In this document: piece by piece, positions 7,988 through 16,162 of the stretch | How the letters are laid out: each line of letters opens with the position of its first letter | Numbering within the stretch: the stretch's first letter is position 1 | Assembly (NCBI GenBank): GCA_937871985.1 | Contig: CALMPB010000304.1 | Span: 1 to 25,479, forward strand | DNA: 25,479 nt | Reading direction: 5' to 3' | Source of the DNA: an uncultured Burkholderiaceae bacterium | GTDB taxonomy: Bacteria > Pseudomonadota > Gammaproteobacteria > Burkholderiales > Burkholderiaceae | Notes under the pieces: model-generated | What the model saw: the letters and a program-made list of their open reading frames with translations, nothing else | What the model was told of the DNA's origin: nothing | Databases searched by the model: none | Program-made: the position numbers and the translations under genes

Positions 7988-8611
7988 ATGGCCGTTGAAG
8001 GTATCTTTGTGGCCGATGACCATCCTGTCTTTCGAGAAGGCTTGCGGCGGATCGTCCAGCGTCTGTGCCCGACCTTTGAGATCCGTGAGGCGGGATCGAT
8101 GGCCGAGCTGCTTGCGTTGGCCCGTCGAGGTCCGCCGCCCAATACCATCCTGCTCGATCTCCTGTTCCCCGGCCTCAATCCGGAAACCTCGATCGGTGAG
8201 CTGCGGCAGGAATTCTCGCGATGCTCGCTCATCATCGTGTCGATGGTCGATGACCCGGACATTATCGACGACGTGATGAAGCAGGGCGCCGACGGCTTCA
8301 TCGGGAAAAGCGTGCCCGCGCCCGAAATGAGCGCTGCGATCGAGGCCGTCCGCAACGGGCAATTCATCGTTAAATCCGCCAGTTCCAGCGCCGCCGGACT
8401 GCAGCTGCGCGAAGCCACATTCCCGGTCCTGACGCGCCGGCAGCGCGACGTGCTCAATCTTCTGGTCGATGGGAAGTCCAACAAGGAAATCGCCAAGCGC
8501 CTCGACATCTCCCCCTATACCGTTCGCGTCCATGTCTCCGCGCTGTTCCGGTTGCTCGGCGTCGCGACTCGCGCAGCGGCCGCGGCAAAAGCGGCTGAAG
8601 CGGGACTTTAG
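7988..8611 (+). CDS. NarL/FixJ-family response regulator, 207 aa
   Basis: ATG at 7988. The receiver domain (residues ~4-125) has the acidic pair D10/D11, predicted phospho-acceptor D57 in ILLDLLFPG, the conserved Ser in IIVSMVDD and the Lys in GFIGKSVP. The LuxR-type HTH (residues ~140-200) reads [20 protein letters not shown], then [20 protein letters not shown]. It therefore binds DNA and is regulated by phosphorylation. It is convergent with the hybrid kinase: the last 4 bases overlap the kinase's stop. That convergent layout is unusual for a cognate pair, although adjacency still makes pairing likely. No paired operator was identified; the exported-protein genes at 10.3-16.2 kb are candidate targets by inference. 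Confidence 0.92.
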   Translation: MAVEGIFVADDHPVFREGLRRIVQRLCPTFEIREAGSMAELLALARRGPPPNTILLDLLFPGLNPETSIGELRQEFSRCSLIIVSMVDDPDIIDDVMKQGADGFIGKSVPAPEMSAAIEAVRNGQFIVKSASSSAAGLQLREATFPVLTRRQRDVLNLLVDGKSNKEIAKRLDISPYTVRVHVSALFRLLGVATRAAAAAKAAEAGL

Positions 8612-10323
8612 GCCGGCTTCAATTCCCAGCGCAGGCGCTCTTTCCAAATCTTCTTTGCGTGAAGCACCGAGCGCAGCTCCGCCGGCCGAACCGGCTTGAG
8701 GAGAATTTGGATGTCAGGTTCATCGAAATAGCTCCGAACCTTCGCTTCATCATGACCGGTGATCACAATGGCCGGGATGTGCTCACCAGCAATCGCTCGG
8801 ACGCGGTCGATGCAATCCGCCCCTGTCGTACCGGATCCGAGGTCAAAATCCGTGAGAATGACGTCGCATGTCACGCCGTCGCGAGGAACGGAGCTTCGCG
8901 CCTCGACGGCGCAGCCCCATTGCTCCAACAACAGCGTCGTCGCGGCAAGCGTCGGTTCGTCATCCTCCACCAACAACACACGCAGCCCGGCCAATGCCGA
9001 GCGAACGGGCGTGGTTTCCCGAACCGCCTTCGTCACCGGCGTGTGCTCGATCCGCAATCCTGAAATCACCACGACTGTCCCATGACCAACGCGTGAGCGG
9101 ATGGACGCCGTCAGGCCCATCAGATGCGCCATCCGCCGCACAATGGAGAGCCCAAGACCGACGCCCTCGATGTCACGGTCGCCCCGGGCGCGAACCTGGT
9201 AGAACTCTTCGAAGATCCGATGCAGGTGCTCGTCCGCGATGCCATCGCCGCAATCGTGCACCTCTATCCGCAACGTTCGTCCTGTCCGCCGGACCCCGAC
9301 GACGACCCTGCGTCCGGGCGCATATTTGAGCGCGTTAGAGACGACGTTCTGGAGGATCGTCGTCAACAGCCGCGGATCGCAGCGAACAAAAGCCTTAGTT
9401 GGTACGCTGGTTAGCGCCACCGCGGCCCAGCGCGCCGCTTCCTCGTTCTGGCGAATCACGCCGTCAATGACCTCCTGGACCCGAACCAATTCGATCCGCG
9501 GACGGACTCGCCCGCTGTCGAGCGTCGACACATCGAGCAGCGATTGGAACAGTCCCGCCACGCCACGCAGCGATTTATCGATGCTGTCCACCATTCGTTG
9601 CTGCTCGCTCGCCAATCCAGCATCGCGCAAGCAGGCGGTCAGCAGACTGATGGCGTGGATCGGCTGCCGAAGGTCGTGGCTGGCCTGCCCAAGGAAGCGC
9701 GACTTCGCTAGGTTCGCTTGCAACGCGGCATCGCGTGCGCGATGCACGCGGATCATCAGGCGGTCGGCATAGGCCGGAACGATGATCGTCGTGATGATGA
9801 ACGTCGCCGACATAAAGCCGTGTTGCTGCCAATATGGCGTGAAGGAGATCGTGGTGGCGAGGCTTGTCAGGGCAAGCGCCGCGGCAATAATATGATATCG
9901 CTGGCCGTAGCGGAGCCCGTAGCCGACTGTGACCCACAACAGCACGGAATAGAGCGGCAACAAGACGAAGCCGCCGAGGATCAAACACGCCGTGAGCGCT
10001 GCATAATCATGAGCCATCGCCAGTGCGCGCCGCCAGTGCTTGACCCCCGGGCTGTGCCAAATAGCGGCAAAAAGGGTCGCCGATGCCGCAAGGATCGCAC
10101 CGCTTAGCCAGGCCAGGGCTATATCGTGTCCCTCAGCAAATGATCGAGAAACGATCCCGGCCCAGATGCCCCCCGCCAGAACGACCGCCAGACCAACACG
10201 CACCTTGGCCTGGCCGAGCTCGGTATCCTCGGCCGCCGAGTCGCCAGTTGAGCTTTCGTCTTCCATGGAAGTTTTCCCCATCGGGACGGGCTCGCGAAAC
10301 GTGGTCTGCCACCCTCCCATCAT
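8608..10323 (-). CDS. Hybrid histidine kinase with RpfC-like membrane input domain, 571 aa
   Basis: Membrane segments fill residues ~40-190. They share features with the RpfC sensor region: [11 protein letters not shown], then [18 protein letters not shown], then TPYW, then [10 protein letters not shown], followed by the linker [12 protein letters not shown]. HisKA is of the SHDLRQP type with predicted phospho-His H216. The ATPase domain has [21 protein letters not shown], a phenylalanine box (FEEFYQ) and [15 protein letters not shown]-terminal receiver (from [10 protein letters not shown]) has predicted phospho-Asp D492 in VILTDFDLG and Lys in LLKPVRP; there is no HPt domain. Later ATGs (residues 15 and 20) are possible starts. 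The fatty-acid-type (DSF) ligand is inferred from the RpfC resemblance; no rpfF synthase lies in the window. Confidence 0.9.
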   Translation of the reverse strand: MMGGWQTTFREPVPMGKTSMEDESSTGDSAAEDTELGQAKVRVGLAVVLAGGIWAGIVSRSFAEGHDIALAWLSGAILAASATLFAAIWHSPGVKHWRRALAMAHDYAALTACLILGGFVLLPLYSVLLWVTVGYGLRYGQRYHIIAAALALTSLATTISFTPYWQQHGFMSATFIITTIIVPAYADRLMIRVHRARDAALQANLAKSRFLGQASHDLRQPIHAISLLTACLRDAGLASEQQRMVDSIDKSLRGVAGLFQSLLDVSTLDSGRVRPRIELVRVQEVIDGVIRQNEEAARWAAVALTSVPTKAFVRCDPRLLTTILQNVVSNALKYAPGRRVVVGVRRTGRTLRIEVHDCGDGIADEHLHRIFEEFYQVRARGDRDIEGVGLGLSIVRRMAHLMGLTASIRSRVGHGTVVVISGLRIEHTPVTKAVRETTPVRSALAGLRVLLVEDDEPTLAATTLLLEQWGCAVEARSSVPRDGVTCDVILTDFDLGSGTTGADCIDRVRAIAGEHIPAIVITGHDEAKVRSYFDEPDIQILLKPVRPAELRSVLHAKKIWKERLRWELKPA

Positions 10324-10342
10324 GCCATCATCCTTGCTGGTC

Positions 10343-10678
10343 TTAGGGGCACTGCCGCACCGTGGTCGTCAGGCCACCCATAGTGATGCGGAGCCGGTCG
10401 CCAACACGTTCGACATCGACTCGCCCCTGGCTGCGGGCCCCGTCCAGGGTGCAGCGCAAACGCGATCGGTAGCGGTCACCCGACCATTTCCACCCGACCA
10501 GCTTGCAATCAAGATCGACGATCTTGAGTCGGTCACCATCATGAAACGTAAAGGTCTGGCCATGATCACACGACTCGGCCCATACGCCGGCAAATAGCGG
10601 GTCGGCCTTCGCAACCTGCGCCCCGCCTGCTGTGGCGAGCAAAAACGCGATCATCATCACGGGTTTCGGCTTCGGCAT
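10343..10678 (-). CDS. Small secreted protein, 111 aa
   Basis: ATG at 10678 with GGGAAG upstream; the longer open frame (to 11113) covers intergenic DNA and a divergent gene. The N-terminus is a Sec signal: MPKPKPVMMIAFLLATAGG, then cleavage after VAKA. The mature part has four Cys (ESCDHG, LDCKL, LRCTL, RQCP), consistent with two periplasmic disulfides, and a beta-rich pattern. It follows the hybrid kinase's start on the same strand with a 19-base gap and may be its upstream operon partner. Not recognised by family. Confidence 0.7.
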   Translation of the reverse strand: MPKPKPVMMIAFLLATAGGAQVAKADPLFAGVWAESCDHGQTFTFHDGDRLKIVDLDCKLVGWKWSGDRYRSRLRCTLDGARSQGRVDVERVGDRLRITMGGLTTTVRQCP

Positions 10679-10855
10679 ACCGGTCGCTTCCCGTCGATCA
10701 TCTCGGCAAAATCGGACACATCCCAATATTAGCGATCCTGATCGGCAAAAATCCCAGACGGTCAAATAGCACATTTGCCCGAATTGCAGGCTTCGCTGCG
10801 GCGCATTTACTTCATGCTTTTGTCCAGAATGCCAATTTGAGCGTGGAGTATATCC
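10679..10855. promoter_or_regulatory. Divergent promoter region between two exported-protein genes
   Basis: This 177-bp gap separates the minus-strand secreted gene and kinase from the plus-strand envelope genes, so it must hold both promoters. Two similar boxes occur (CGGCAAAATC at 10706-10715; CGGCAAAAATC at 10743-10753), a candidate regulator-binding repeat in the same orientation. Specific -35/-10 elements were not assigned. Confidence 0.35.
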
Positions 10856-11146
10856 TTGAGGAGATCCGGCCGTCTCGCCTGTCTCAGCGGACTCGGCGCC
10901 GCATCGCTCTGGAGTGCCGCCTCCGCAGCCCCGAGCGACGACGTGCTGATCGGGCAGTGGCGTCGCGAGAACACGCTGTGCCGCGGACTCTCCGGAGACG
11001 ACCCGCTCTCCGGCGCAGCCTGTGAAAAGCGGCAGGCTATCGGACGGCGGCTTGCGAAACGCGGCTGGTGCTACGGCAAGCAGAACCAGATGGCCTATCA
11101 GATGCAATGGCATCGCTGCTCAGCCGACTCATTACGGCCCGAATGA
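10856..11146 (+). CDS. Small Cys-containing secreted protein, 96 aa, TTG start
   Basis: No ATG is suitable. The TTG at 10856 has GGAG at 10845-10848 (spacing 7) and gives an N-terminal signal: MRRSGRLACLSGLGAASLWS with an A-x-A site before APSDDVLIG. The mature protein (~70 aa) reads GQWRRENTLCRGLSGDD, CEKRQAIGRRLAKRG and WCYGKQNQMAYQMQWHRC. The four mature Cys suggest two disulfides. A C..R...L...GWCYG......WH.C pattern is familiar from short secreted hypothetical proteins, but no function is known. The stop is 1 base before the next ATG, so it heads an operon. Confidence 0.7.
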   Translation: MRRSGRLACLSGLGAASLWSAASAAPSDDVLIGQWRRENTLCRGLSGDDPLSGAACEKRQAIGRRLAKRGWCYGKQNQMAYQMQWHRCSADSLRPE

Positions 11147-11147
11147 C

Positions 11148-11537
11148 ATGTGTGCGATCATTCGTGCCAGCGCCCTGCTCACCGTAATAGTATTGCTCAA
11201 TCCTGCGGTGTCAGGCTGTTCGCGAGCGATCTCCATCCACACCCAAGTGCTCAATGTCGGCGCCACCAAGATCGCTTGTCTACGGCGCCCATGCCCGCAT
11301 CGCGGGGTCTATCGGCCCGTCGCCGGTGGCCTGGAGGCGCGCAAGGACGCACTCATCTACGCCGATAACGACGGTCGTATCGGACCGCCACATCTCGACG
11401 CCGCGCCCGAGATCGCGGCGGCCGTCAAGACAGCATGGGACGCGCAGAAATGCGTGCAAATCGACGGAAGTTTCGACACGTCTGTCTCAGGTCAACCGAC
11501 GCTTCATATCATTCGCCTGCTAGGCGCTTGCCCATGA
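11148..11537 (+). CDS. Small lipoprotein, 129 aa
   Basis: ATG at 11148, one base after the previous stop (coupled translation). The N-terminus MCAIIRASALLTVIVLLNP leads to the lipobox VSGC, so it is a predicted signal-peptidase-II lipoprotein. The mature part contains IACLRRPCPHRGVYRPVAGG and a C-terminal AAVKTAWDAQKCVQIDGSFD segment, a small soluble domain with a few Cys. Its stop overlaps ATGA with a possible start of the next frame. Not recognised. Confidence 0.7.
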   Translation: MCAIIRASALLTVIVLLNPAVSGCSRAISIHTQVLNVGATKIACLRRPCPHRGVYRPVAGGLEARKDALIYADNDGRIGPPHLDAAPEIAAAVKTAWDAQKCVQIDGSFDTSVSGQPTLHIIRLLGACP

Positions 11538-11629
11538 CACAACTCAGCGATCAGATCCTGGCGCCAGACGTCCACAACGAAACGTCTTTCCCCTCTACGT
11601 CATCAACAACAGCAAGAAAAGGAGTGCTC

Positions 11630-12412
11630 GTGAACCAGACGACAATCCGCCGCCGCAAAGGTGAACTGCTCTCGCTTGCCTCTTTTCTTGCGCTGGCTTT
11701 GCAGTGTCACCCTGTATCCGCGCAGGATTTTTCGGGCATGATCGATTCGTCATTCGCTAACATGTCGAGTTTCGCGGGCACAACGGCAGTCAACTCTGCT
11801 ATCGCTGAATCCGCCCGTTACGCCGCGCGTCGAAGCGGACGCGCGCAATCACACACTCAGCCCACGACACCCGCGCCGAAGCCGTCGAACCTCAAGTTTC
11901 GATCGTCAGCCGCCGTCACGGCGCAGACCAATCACCGTATCCTCGCTGCCCTCAAGCAGAACTCGCCGAAAACCGATACACGCAATTTCGAGCATGTCCT
12001 CAATAACGGAGAGCTGCGCGGCACCTTTGCGCGCCTTCTCCAGTCAGCCGGCTTTTCCTCGAACGACCTCGCCGATGTTCTGATGGGCTACCTTGTGATC
12101 TCGTGGGAAGTCGTGAACGATGAGGATTCGCGCCTGCATGTGGCAGGCTACGCCATCGTGCGAAACCGCCTGCGCGAAAGTCTCGGCGCTGATCCGCGAA
12201 TCGCGCGCTTGACCGATGGCGACAAGCAACAGTTCGCTGAAACCCTCGAAGTGCTCGCCATCCTGGCCGCGGCCACGCGTGACGGCCTCAAGCAGGCAGG
12301 TCGGACGGGTCAATTGACGGCGCTGCAGGAGGGCGTGCGCCGCGCGGGTCAGAATCTGGGCGTCGACTTCCAGCAGCTAGCCTTCACCGACACCGGATTT
12401 GTCCCACGTTAG
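11630..12412 (+). CDS. DUF6683-like exported protein, copy 1, 260 aa
   Basis: The frame is open from 11435, but GTG at 11630 has AAAAGGAG with a 5-base gap and places a Sec signal at the N-terminus (KGELLSLASFLALALQ, cleavage near VSAQD). The alternative ATG at 11534 would bury the signal. The mature protein has a low-complexity Thr/Pro linker, then a conserved domain from ~residue 95: VTAQTNHRIL, GELRGTFARLLQSAGFSSND, LADVLMGYLVISWEVVN. It ends in FTDTGFVPR. The same blocks occur in the 14398-15150 gene. I associate this domain with DUF6683 from memory; its function is unknown. Confidence 0.8.
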   Translation: MNQTTIRRRKGELLSLASFLALALQCHPVSAQDFSGMIDSSFANMSSFAGTTAVNSAIAESARYAARRSGRAQSHTQPTTPAPKPSNLKFRSSAAVTAQTNHRILAALKQNSPKTDTRNFEHVLNNGELRGTFARLLQSAGFSSNDLADVLMGYLVISWEVVNDEDSRLHVAGYAIVRNRLRESLGADPRIARLTDGDKQQFAETLEVLAILAAATRDGLKQAGRTGQLTALQEGVRRAGQNLGVDFQQLAFTDTGFVPR

Positions 12413-12434
12413 CGCATCAGCGCGTTGAGGCATG

Positions 12435-12713
12435 ATGAGATCAAATGATCCGCGCGTTCGTCTCGTCGGCCACCTCCACGGGTTGGCAGGCTACAACGAC
12501 AAGGGCTTCATATGGAGCCGACACACGCCCGAGGAGGTTCAAGGCCATCGCCGCCAAGCCCAGGAGGCGATTGACAAACTGGTCCTCGAAATTGGTGAGG
12601 AGGCTTTCAGCGCGGATCTGCTCCGCAAGCTTCGGTACGGCACGGCCGCCACTGACGCTTTCGGTTCCGTCGAGGAGCAGGCAAGACGCGAGCTGGGGAC
12701 AGGTTCGCCGTGA
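12435..12713 (+). CDS. Small hypothetical protein, 92 aa
   Basis: The ATG at 12435 has GAGG 4 bases upstream; an ATG at 12432 is closer. The sequence is charged, helical and soluble, reading HLHGLAGYNDKGFIWSRHTP, then EEVQGHRRQAQEAIDKLVLE and LLRKLRYGTAATDAFGSVEE. No signal peptide is seen, which is unlike its neighbours. The frame beats the overlapping ones by amino-acid composition. Not recognised. Confidence 0.5.
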   Translation: MRSNDPRVRLVGHLHGLAGYNDKGFIWSRHTPEEVQGHRRQAQEAIDKLVLEIGEEAFSADLLRKLRYGTAATDAFGSVEEQARRELGTGSP

Positions 12714-12769
12714 CCGGCGTGCTCTCTTCCAGATGAACGCAATGGCGAAACACACGGAGCACTCACCGG

Positions 12770-13516
12770 ATGACCTGGTGTAAGGCGAATTGGGCCGGCA
12801 GTCTCGTTGGCGTTCTGCTTGCAGTGGCGATCGTCGCGACGGGAGCTGCCAAGCCTGCCTCGGACCCGAGGCAGGTGTTCCGTGATCCGACGGCGGCCGC
12901 TCTCGCGATCGCGATCGCTGACGACGATCGCGGTAAGGTTCGCGACCTCGCCAAGGCGGGTGCCGATCTTTCGGCGCGGGGCCAGGACGATGTCACATTG
13001 TTGCAGTGGGCGATGCTCCGGAACCAGACGGCGATGGTAAGACTGTTGCTCAGGTTTGGAGCCGATCCCGCACAGCGTGGATTTAACCGGATGACTGCGT
13101 TGCATATGGCCGCCATGGCAAAGGGAAAACCGTATCTCGCGATCATGTTGGATCGTGGCGCCAATCCCGATGTCCTCGGCGGTCGGTCCGAGGCGCCAGT
13201 CCTCACCGAAGCGCTCATGAACGGCAACGCTGATGCCGTAGCACTCCTGCTTGCGCACCGCGCCAATCCCAACCTTGCAGACCGCCAGGGCGACACGCCA
13301 CTTCACACCGCCGCGCAAATCAACGACTACCGAAGTATGTTAGCCCTGCTAAGAGCGGGCGCGGATCCAACGATCCAAAACAAGTTGAGGAAAACCTTCG
13401 TACCCTATTTTGTAATCCATCCCAAACAGAGCATGATGAGTTGGGAGACGAGGTCGGCGCGATCCGCCGTTCAAGCGTGGCTGCACGAGCACGGATATTC
13501 CAATCCCGTGAGATAA
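12770..13516 (+). CDS. Exported ankyrin-repeat protein, 248 aa
   Basis: ATG at 12770 with GGAG 10 bases upstream. Residues ~8-28 are a signal segment (WAGSLVGVLLAVAIVATGAA), so the protein is predicted periplasmic. About five ankyrin repeats follow, with readable cores: ALAIAIADDDRGKVRDLAKA, LLQWAMLRNQTAMVRLLLRF, ALHMAAMAKGKPYLAIMLDR, LTEALMNGNADAVALLLAHR and LHTAAQINDYRSMLALLRAG, each ending in GA-DP or RANPN turns. Ankyrin stacks bind other proteins. In this run of exported products, a periplasmic partner or inhibitor role is plausible but inferred. Confidence 0.85.
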   Translation: MTWCKANWAGSLVGVLLAVAIVATGAAKPASDPRQVFRDPTAAALAIAIADDDRGKVRDLAKAGADLSARGQDDVTLLQWAMLRNQTAMVRLLLRFGADPAQRGFNRMTALHMAAMAKGKPYLAIMLDRGANPDVLGGRSEAPVLTEALMNGNADAVALLLAHRANPNLADRQGDTPLHTAAQINDYRSMLALLRAGADPTIQNKLRKTFVPYFVIHPKQSMMSWETRSARSAVQAWLHEHGYSNPVR

Positions 13517-13720
13517 TCAAGATCTTATGCATCTGGTCGCGCGCCGATATCCTCGTCCTTCACAGAAACGGAAGAGGCGAACGATCAGGAGGCGTGATCA
13601 CAGTCGTATCAGCGACCATCGATGCCGGCAATTGGACAAGTGTGCTAGTTGATTCACATCGATGATGCGCGAAGATTCGCTCAAACTCCAACGCTAAACG
13701 AGTGCCGGGAATCGCGCACA
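13517..13720. other. Gap between ankyrin and Omp25-like genes
   Basis: About 200 bp with no gene that I can support. It should contain the promoter of the Omp25-like gene. No strong hairpin or repeat was seen. Confidence 0.3.
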
Positions 13721-14375
13721 ATGAAGTATCCGGTTCCAACAGCCATTGTTATGTTTGCGAGTGCGACCACTGCTGTCGCATCCGACCTCCCGAAACCCGC
13801 CGTCACCTGGACGGAATTCTATGTCGGTGGGCAGGTTGGCGGGGGCTGGGTCGACAACCCTGACAGCTCCGACCCGAACGCGGTCAATCTCGACGTCAAT
13901 GGCATCATCGGCGGCGCCTATGCCGGCTACAGCTGGCAGCTCCCCGGCGCAAACCTCGTACTCGGCGTCGACACTGATATCGTCGCCAGCGGCCTCGACG
14001 GCTCCGGGCACAATCGCCTTGGAACCTCAGCGTCCGGAAAATGGGAGTGGTACGGCGCGACACGCGGGCGGATCGGCTACGCGTTTGAAGGCTTCCTCCC
14101 CCTATATCGCCGGGTGCGTCGCCTATGGACATGTGAAGGCCTCCTACGGCTTTCCCGATGGGTCGACTTTCAGCGGTTCCAAAACCGAAACTGGTTGGGC
14201 CATTGGTGGCGGCCTGGAATACGCACTCTCCGAACATGTCACGGCACGAGCCGAATATCGCTATACGGACTTCGGCAAAATGAATGTGACCTTGTCCGGT
14301 CCTGGCAGGTCAGGCGACTCCAAGCTCGAAATGCCGATCCACGATGTCCGCGTCGGGCTTGCCTACCGGTTCTGA
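13721..14375 (+). pseudogene. Omp25/Omp31-like outer-membrane beta-barrel gene with one-base frameshift
   Basis: ATG at 13721 opens a signal peptide (PTAIVMFASATTAVASDLPK). The family's opening strand WTEFYVGGQVGGGWVDN follows, then GGAYAGYSWQLPGANLVLGV and WYGATRGRIGYAFEG. At the run of five C (14098-14102) the frame breaks: the original frame turns into Arg/Leu-rich nonsense. The next frame resumes PYIAGCVAYGHVKASYG, GWAIGGGLEYALSEHVTARA and ends VRVGLAYRF, the expected terminal strand with C-terminal Phe. Removing one C restores one ~217-aa barrel. It is either a phase-variable or decayed gene or a homopolymer sequencing error. The product would sit in the outer membrane. Confidence 0.85.
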
Positions 14376-14397
14376 TCATCGCCTGAAGGAAATGCGC

Positions 14398-15150
14398 ATG
14401 ATGCTGAGATTGGCTGCGGCCGCTATCGTAACGCTGACTGCCTCGGCCAGTGCTGTCCCGGCGTGCGCGCAGGATTTTTTCTCCGGCAATATCCAGTCGG
14501 CGCTGAATACGAGCTCGATCTCGTCCCTCAACATCACACGCAGCGATGTCATCGACGAGGGGCGTTCCGGCGCAACCGCTCGCCAGCCTAACGTCGATCG
14601 CAACGTCGATTATGCTCGCGTTCCGAGTCCACCAATCGCCGCCTTTCGACCAACGCCCGAGGTGACGACCCAGGTCAATAATCGCTTTATCGATATGATG
14701 AGCCGCGGGCAGCCGGGCAAGCGAGATGAGATGGCGCAGTTCATCGACAATGGGGCGCTCAGGCAGACGTTCGAACGCCTGATGGCCGCGTACAATCTCG
14801 CGCCGTACAACCTCGCTGATGTCATCGCTGCGCATTACATCGTCTTGTGGGAAGTCGTGCACGATCAGGTACCGACTCCAGCAGAGATCCGAGGAACACG
14901 CGGGCGCATCGTGTTCAATCTCGCCCGCAAGCCGCAGTTTCGCGCGATGAGCAGCCCTCAGAAGCAGGAGGCGGCCGAAACGTTGAAAATGCTCAGCGCT
15001 CTCGCCCTGACAAATTACGAGGACTTCAAACGGCGCGGAGATCGCCGCGGCTTGGCCGGCTTTCAGGCGACGGTCGGTAATTGGACTCGGCGGCAAGGTA
15101 TCGACCTTGCTCCGCTTGCGATAACTGATCATGGTTTTGTGCGGCGGTAG
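14398..15150 (+). CDS. DUF6683-like exported protein, copy 2, 250 aa
   Basis: ATG at 14398 is chosen because GAAGGA (14385-14390) is 7 bases before it; ATG 14392 is too close. The Sec signal MMLRLAAAAIVTLTASASAV ends at ACAQD. Conserved blocks match copy 1: VTTQVNNRFIDMM, GALRQTFERLMAAYNLAPYN, LADVIAAHYIVLWEVVHDQ, EAAETLKMLSALAL and the terminal ITDHGFVRR. It starts 22 bases after the Omp25-like gene's stop, so the two are probably one operon. The domain is DUF6683-like from memory; its role is unknown, and location is predicted periplasmic. Confidence 0.82.
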   Translation: MMLRLAAAAIVTLTASASAVPACAQDFFSGNIQSALNTSSISSLNITRSDVIDEGRSGATARQPNVDRNVDYARVPSPPIAAFRPTPEVTTQVNNRFIDMMSRGQPGKRDEMAQFIDNGALRQTFERLMAAYNLAPYNLADVIAAHYIVLWEVVHDQVPTPAEIRGTRGRIVFNLARKPQFRAMSSPQKQEAAETLKMLSALALTNYEDFKRRGDRRGLAGFQATVGNWTRRQGIDLAPLAITDHGFVRR

Positions 15151-15245
15151 CAAGAGCCGTCACCTTAGAACCTGCGCTGAGGGCGCTGTGCGGCTCGAAT
15201 GACGCGGTAGGCCTTGAACAAGGACGTGCTGCCCTTGAACGCGAG

Positions 15246-15410
15246 ATGTCTGCTAAGGCCGGCGTGATCAACCCCACCGAGTGGAGCAATTGGTTCGTTA
15301 ATGGATTACCCATCGGTGCCATTATCCGGCCCGACATCGTCGATATGACGCGCCTGCCCAAATTCGATTGCGTCGCCGAATGTGTCGAGTCGCGACGGCA
15401 GGTCGACTAG
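15246..15410 (+). CDS. Short possible coding fragment, 54 aa
   Basis: The frame MSAKAGVINPTEWSNWFVNG, then LPIGAIIRPDIVDMTRLPKF, ends CVAECVESRRQVD at the stop 15408-15410. Third codon positions are GC-rich, as in real genes here. The frame stays open upstream to the previous gene without a start codon, so this may be the tail of a truncated gene. No good ribosome site. The opposite-strand frame (15306-15560) was judged less likely. Not recognised. Confidence 0.3.
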   Translation: MSAKAGVINPTEWSNWFVNGLPIGAIIRPDIVDMTRLPKFDCVAECVESRRQVD

Positions 15411-15676
15411 TTGCTCGAACATAGCGTCCGACAAGCTCCAGGGTTCTATTTCTCGAAAGCGGTATCGAGGATTATATCTGGCGCACGACGCTCCTTCGCC
15501 CCTCCGATTGCTGAAAAATGGGACGCGGCAAGCGCCTAAAACGAGGGCAACAGACGTCAACCAGCGGTATTCGCGGTACGCCCCGATCGGCGCGTCAACG
15601 ATGGAAGGGAACTTGCGCGATCCGATTCAACCGTCCGTTCGATTGACCGTGCGATCCTACGACCGAGCCGATGGTC
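15411..15676. other. Intergenic stretch without a gene
   Basis: About 265 bp with no supported gene, repeat or hairpin; the opposite-strand frame across part of it has poor codon bias. Confidence 0.3.
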
Positions 15677-16162
15677 TTAACGCGCATTGACAGCATAGCG
15701 CCGAGCGGAATTTTGCGCCCGGCCGATGTACCAAGCGTCCGCCCGAGCACGGCCCTGATTTTGAACTTGACGGTGATATTCGGGGAGGAGCGCGCGCATT
15801 TCCTGTCCTACCTGCCGCGCGCCATTTACGTACCATCTATCAGCACCTGCTTTGCCATAAGCAGCCGCCTGCCGATTATATTCCGGGGTCAGTTCAGTCT
15901 GCATCCGGGTAGCCACCATGGTGGTCAGGTAAGGGGGGACGCCGGCTGCTTGCGTCGTCGAACTATCCCCTCCGCGAGTGCTGCCGCGCCTGCTCTGATA
16001 TCCGTGACGCGTTGGGCGCATGTTTCCGACGCCTACTCCCGCACCCATTTGGCTGGCGTAGAAGCTGGGACTCAAAGGAGCAGTTTGAGCTTGAGCCATC
16101 GATGGGACCGCCGCCATGAACACAGCGCCCAAAAACACGGAAGTGGGCAAGGAAATATTCAT
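15677..16162 (-). CDS. Secreted protein with internal 34-residue duplication, 161 aa
   Basis: ATG at 16162 preceded by GGGAG (spacing ~8). The Sec signal MNISLPTSVFLGAVFMAAVP ends at AQAQT. After a Gly/Ser/Arg-rich linker come two tandem copies of one motif: LTPEYNRQAAAYGKAGADRW with YVNGARQVGQEMR, and LLPEYHRQVQNQGRARADAW with YIGRAQNSARRYA. Each repeat has the pattern L-PEY-RQ---G-A-AD-WY---A. The protein is basic and predicted extracytoplasmic. It points toward the DUF6683-like gene (convergent). Function unknown. Confidence 0.75.
   Translation of the reverse strand: MNISLPTSVFLGAVFMAAVPSMAQAQTAPLSPSFYASQMGAGVGVGNMRPTRHGYQSRRGSTRGGDSSTTQAAGVPPYLTTMVATRMQTELTPEYNRQAAAYGKAGADRWYVNGARQVGQEMRALLPEYHRQVQNQGRARADAWYIGRAQNSARRYAVNAR

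Noticed and set aside
10679..11113. Upstream extension of the 10343-10678 secreted gene
   Set aside because: It covers the divergent promoter region and the opposite gene, and would hide the signal peptide.
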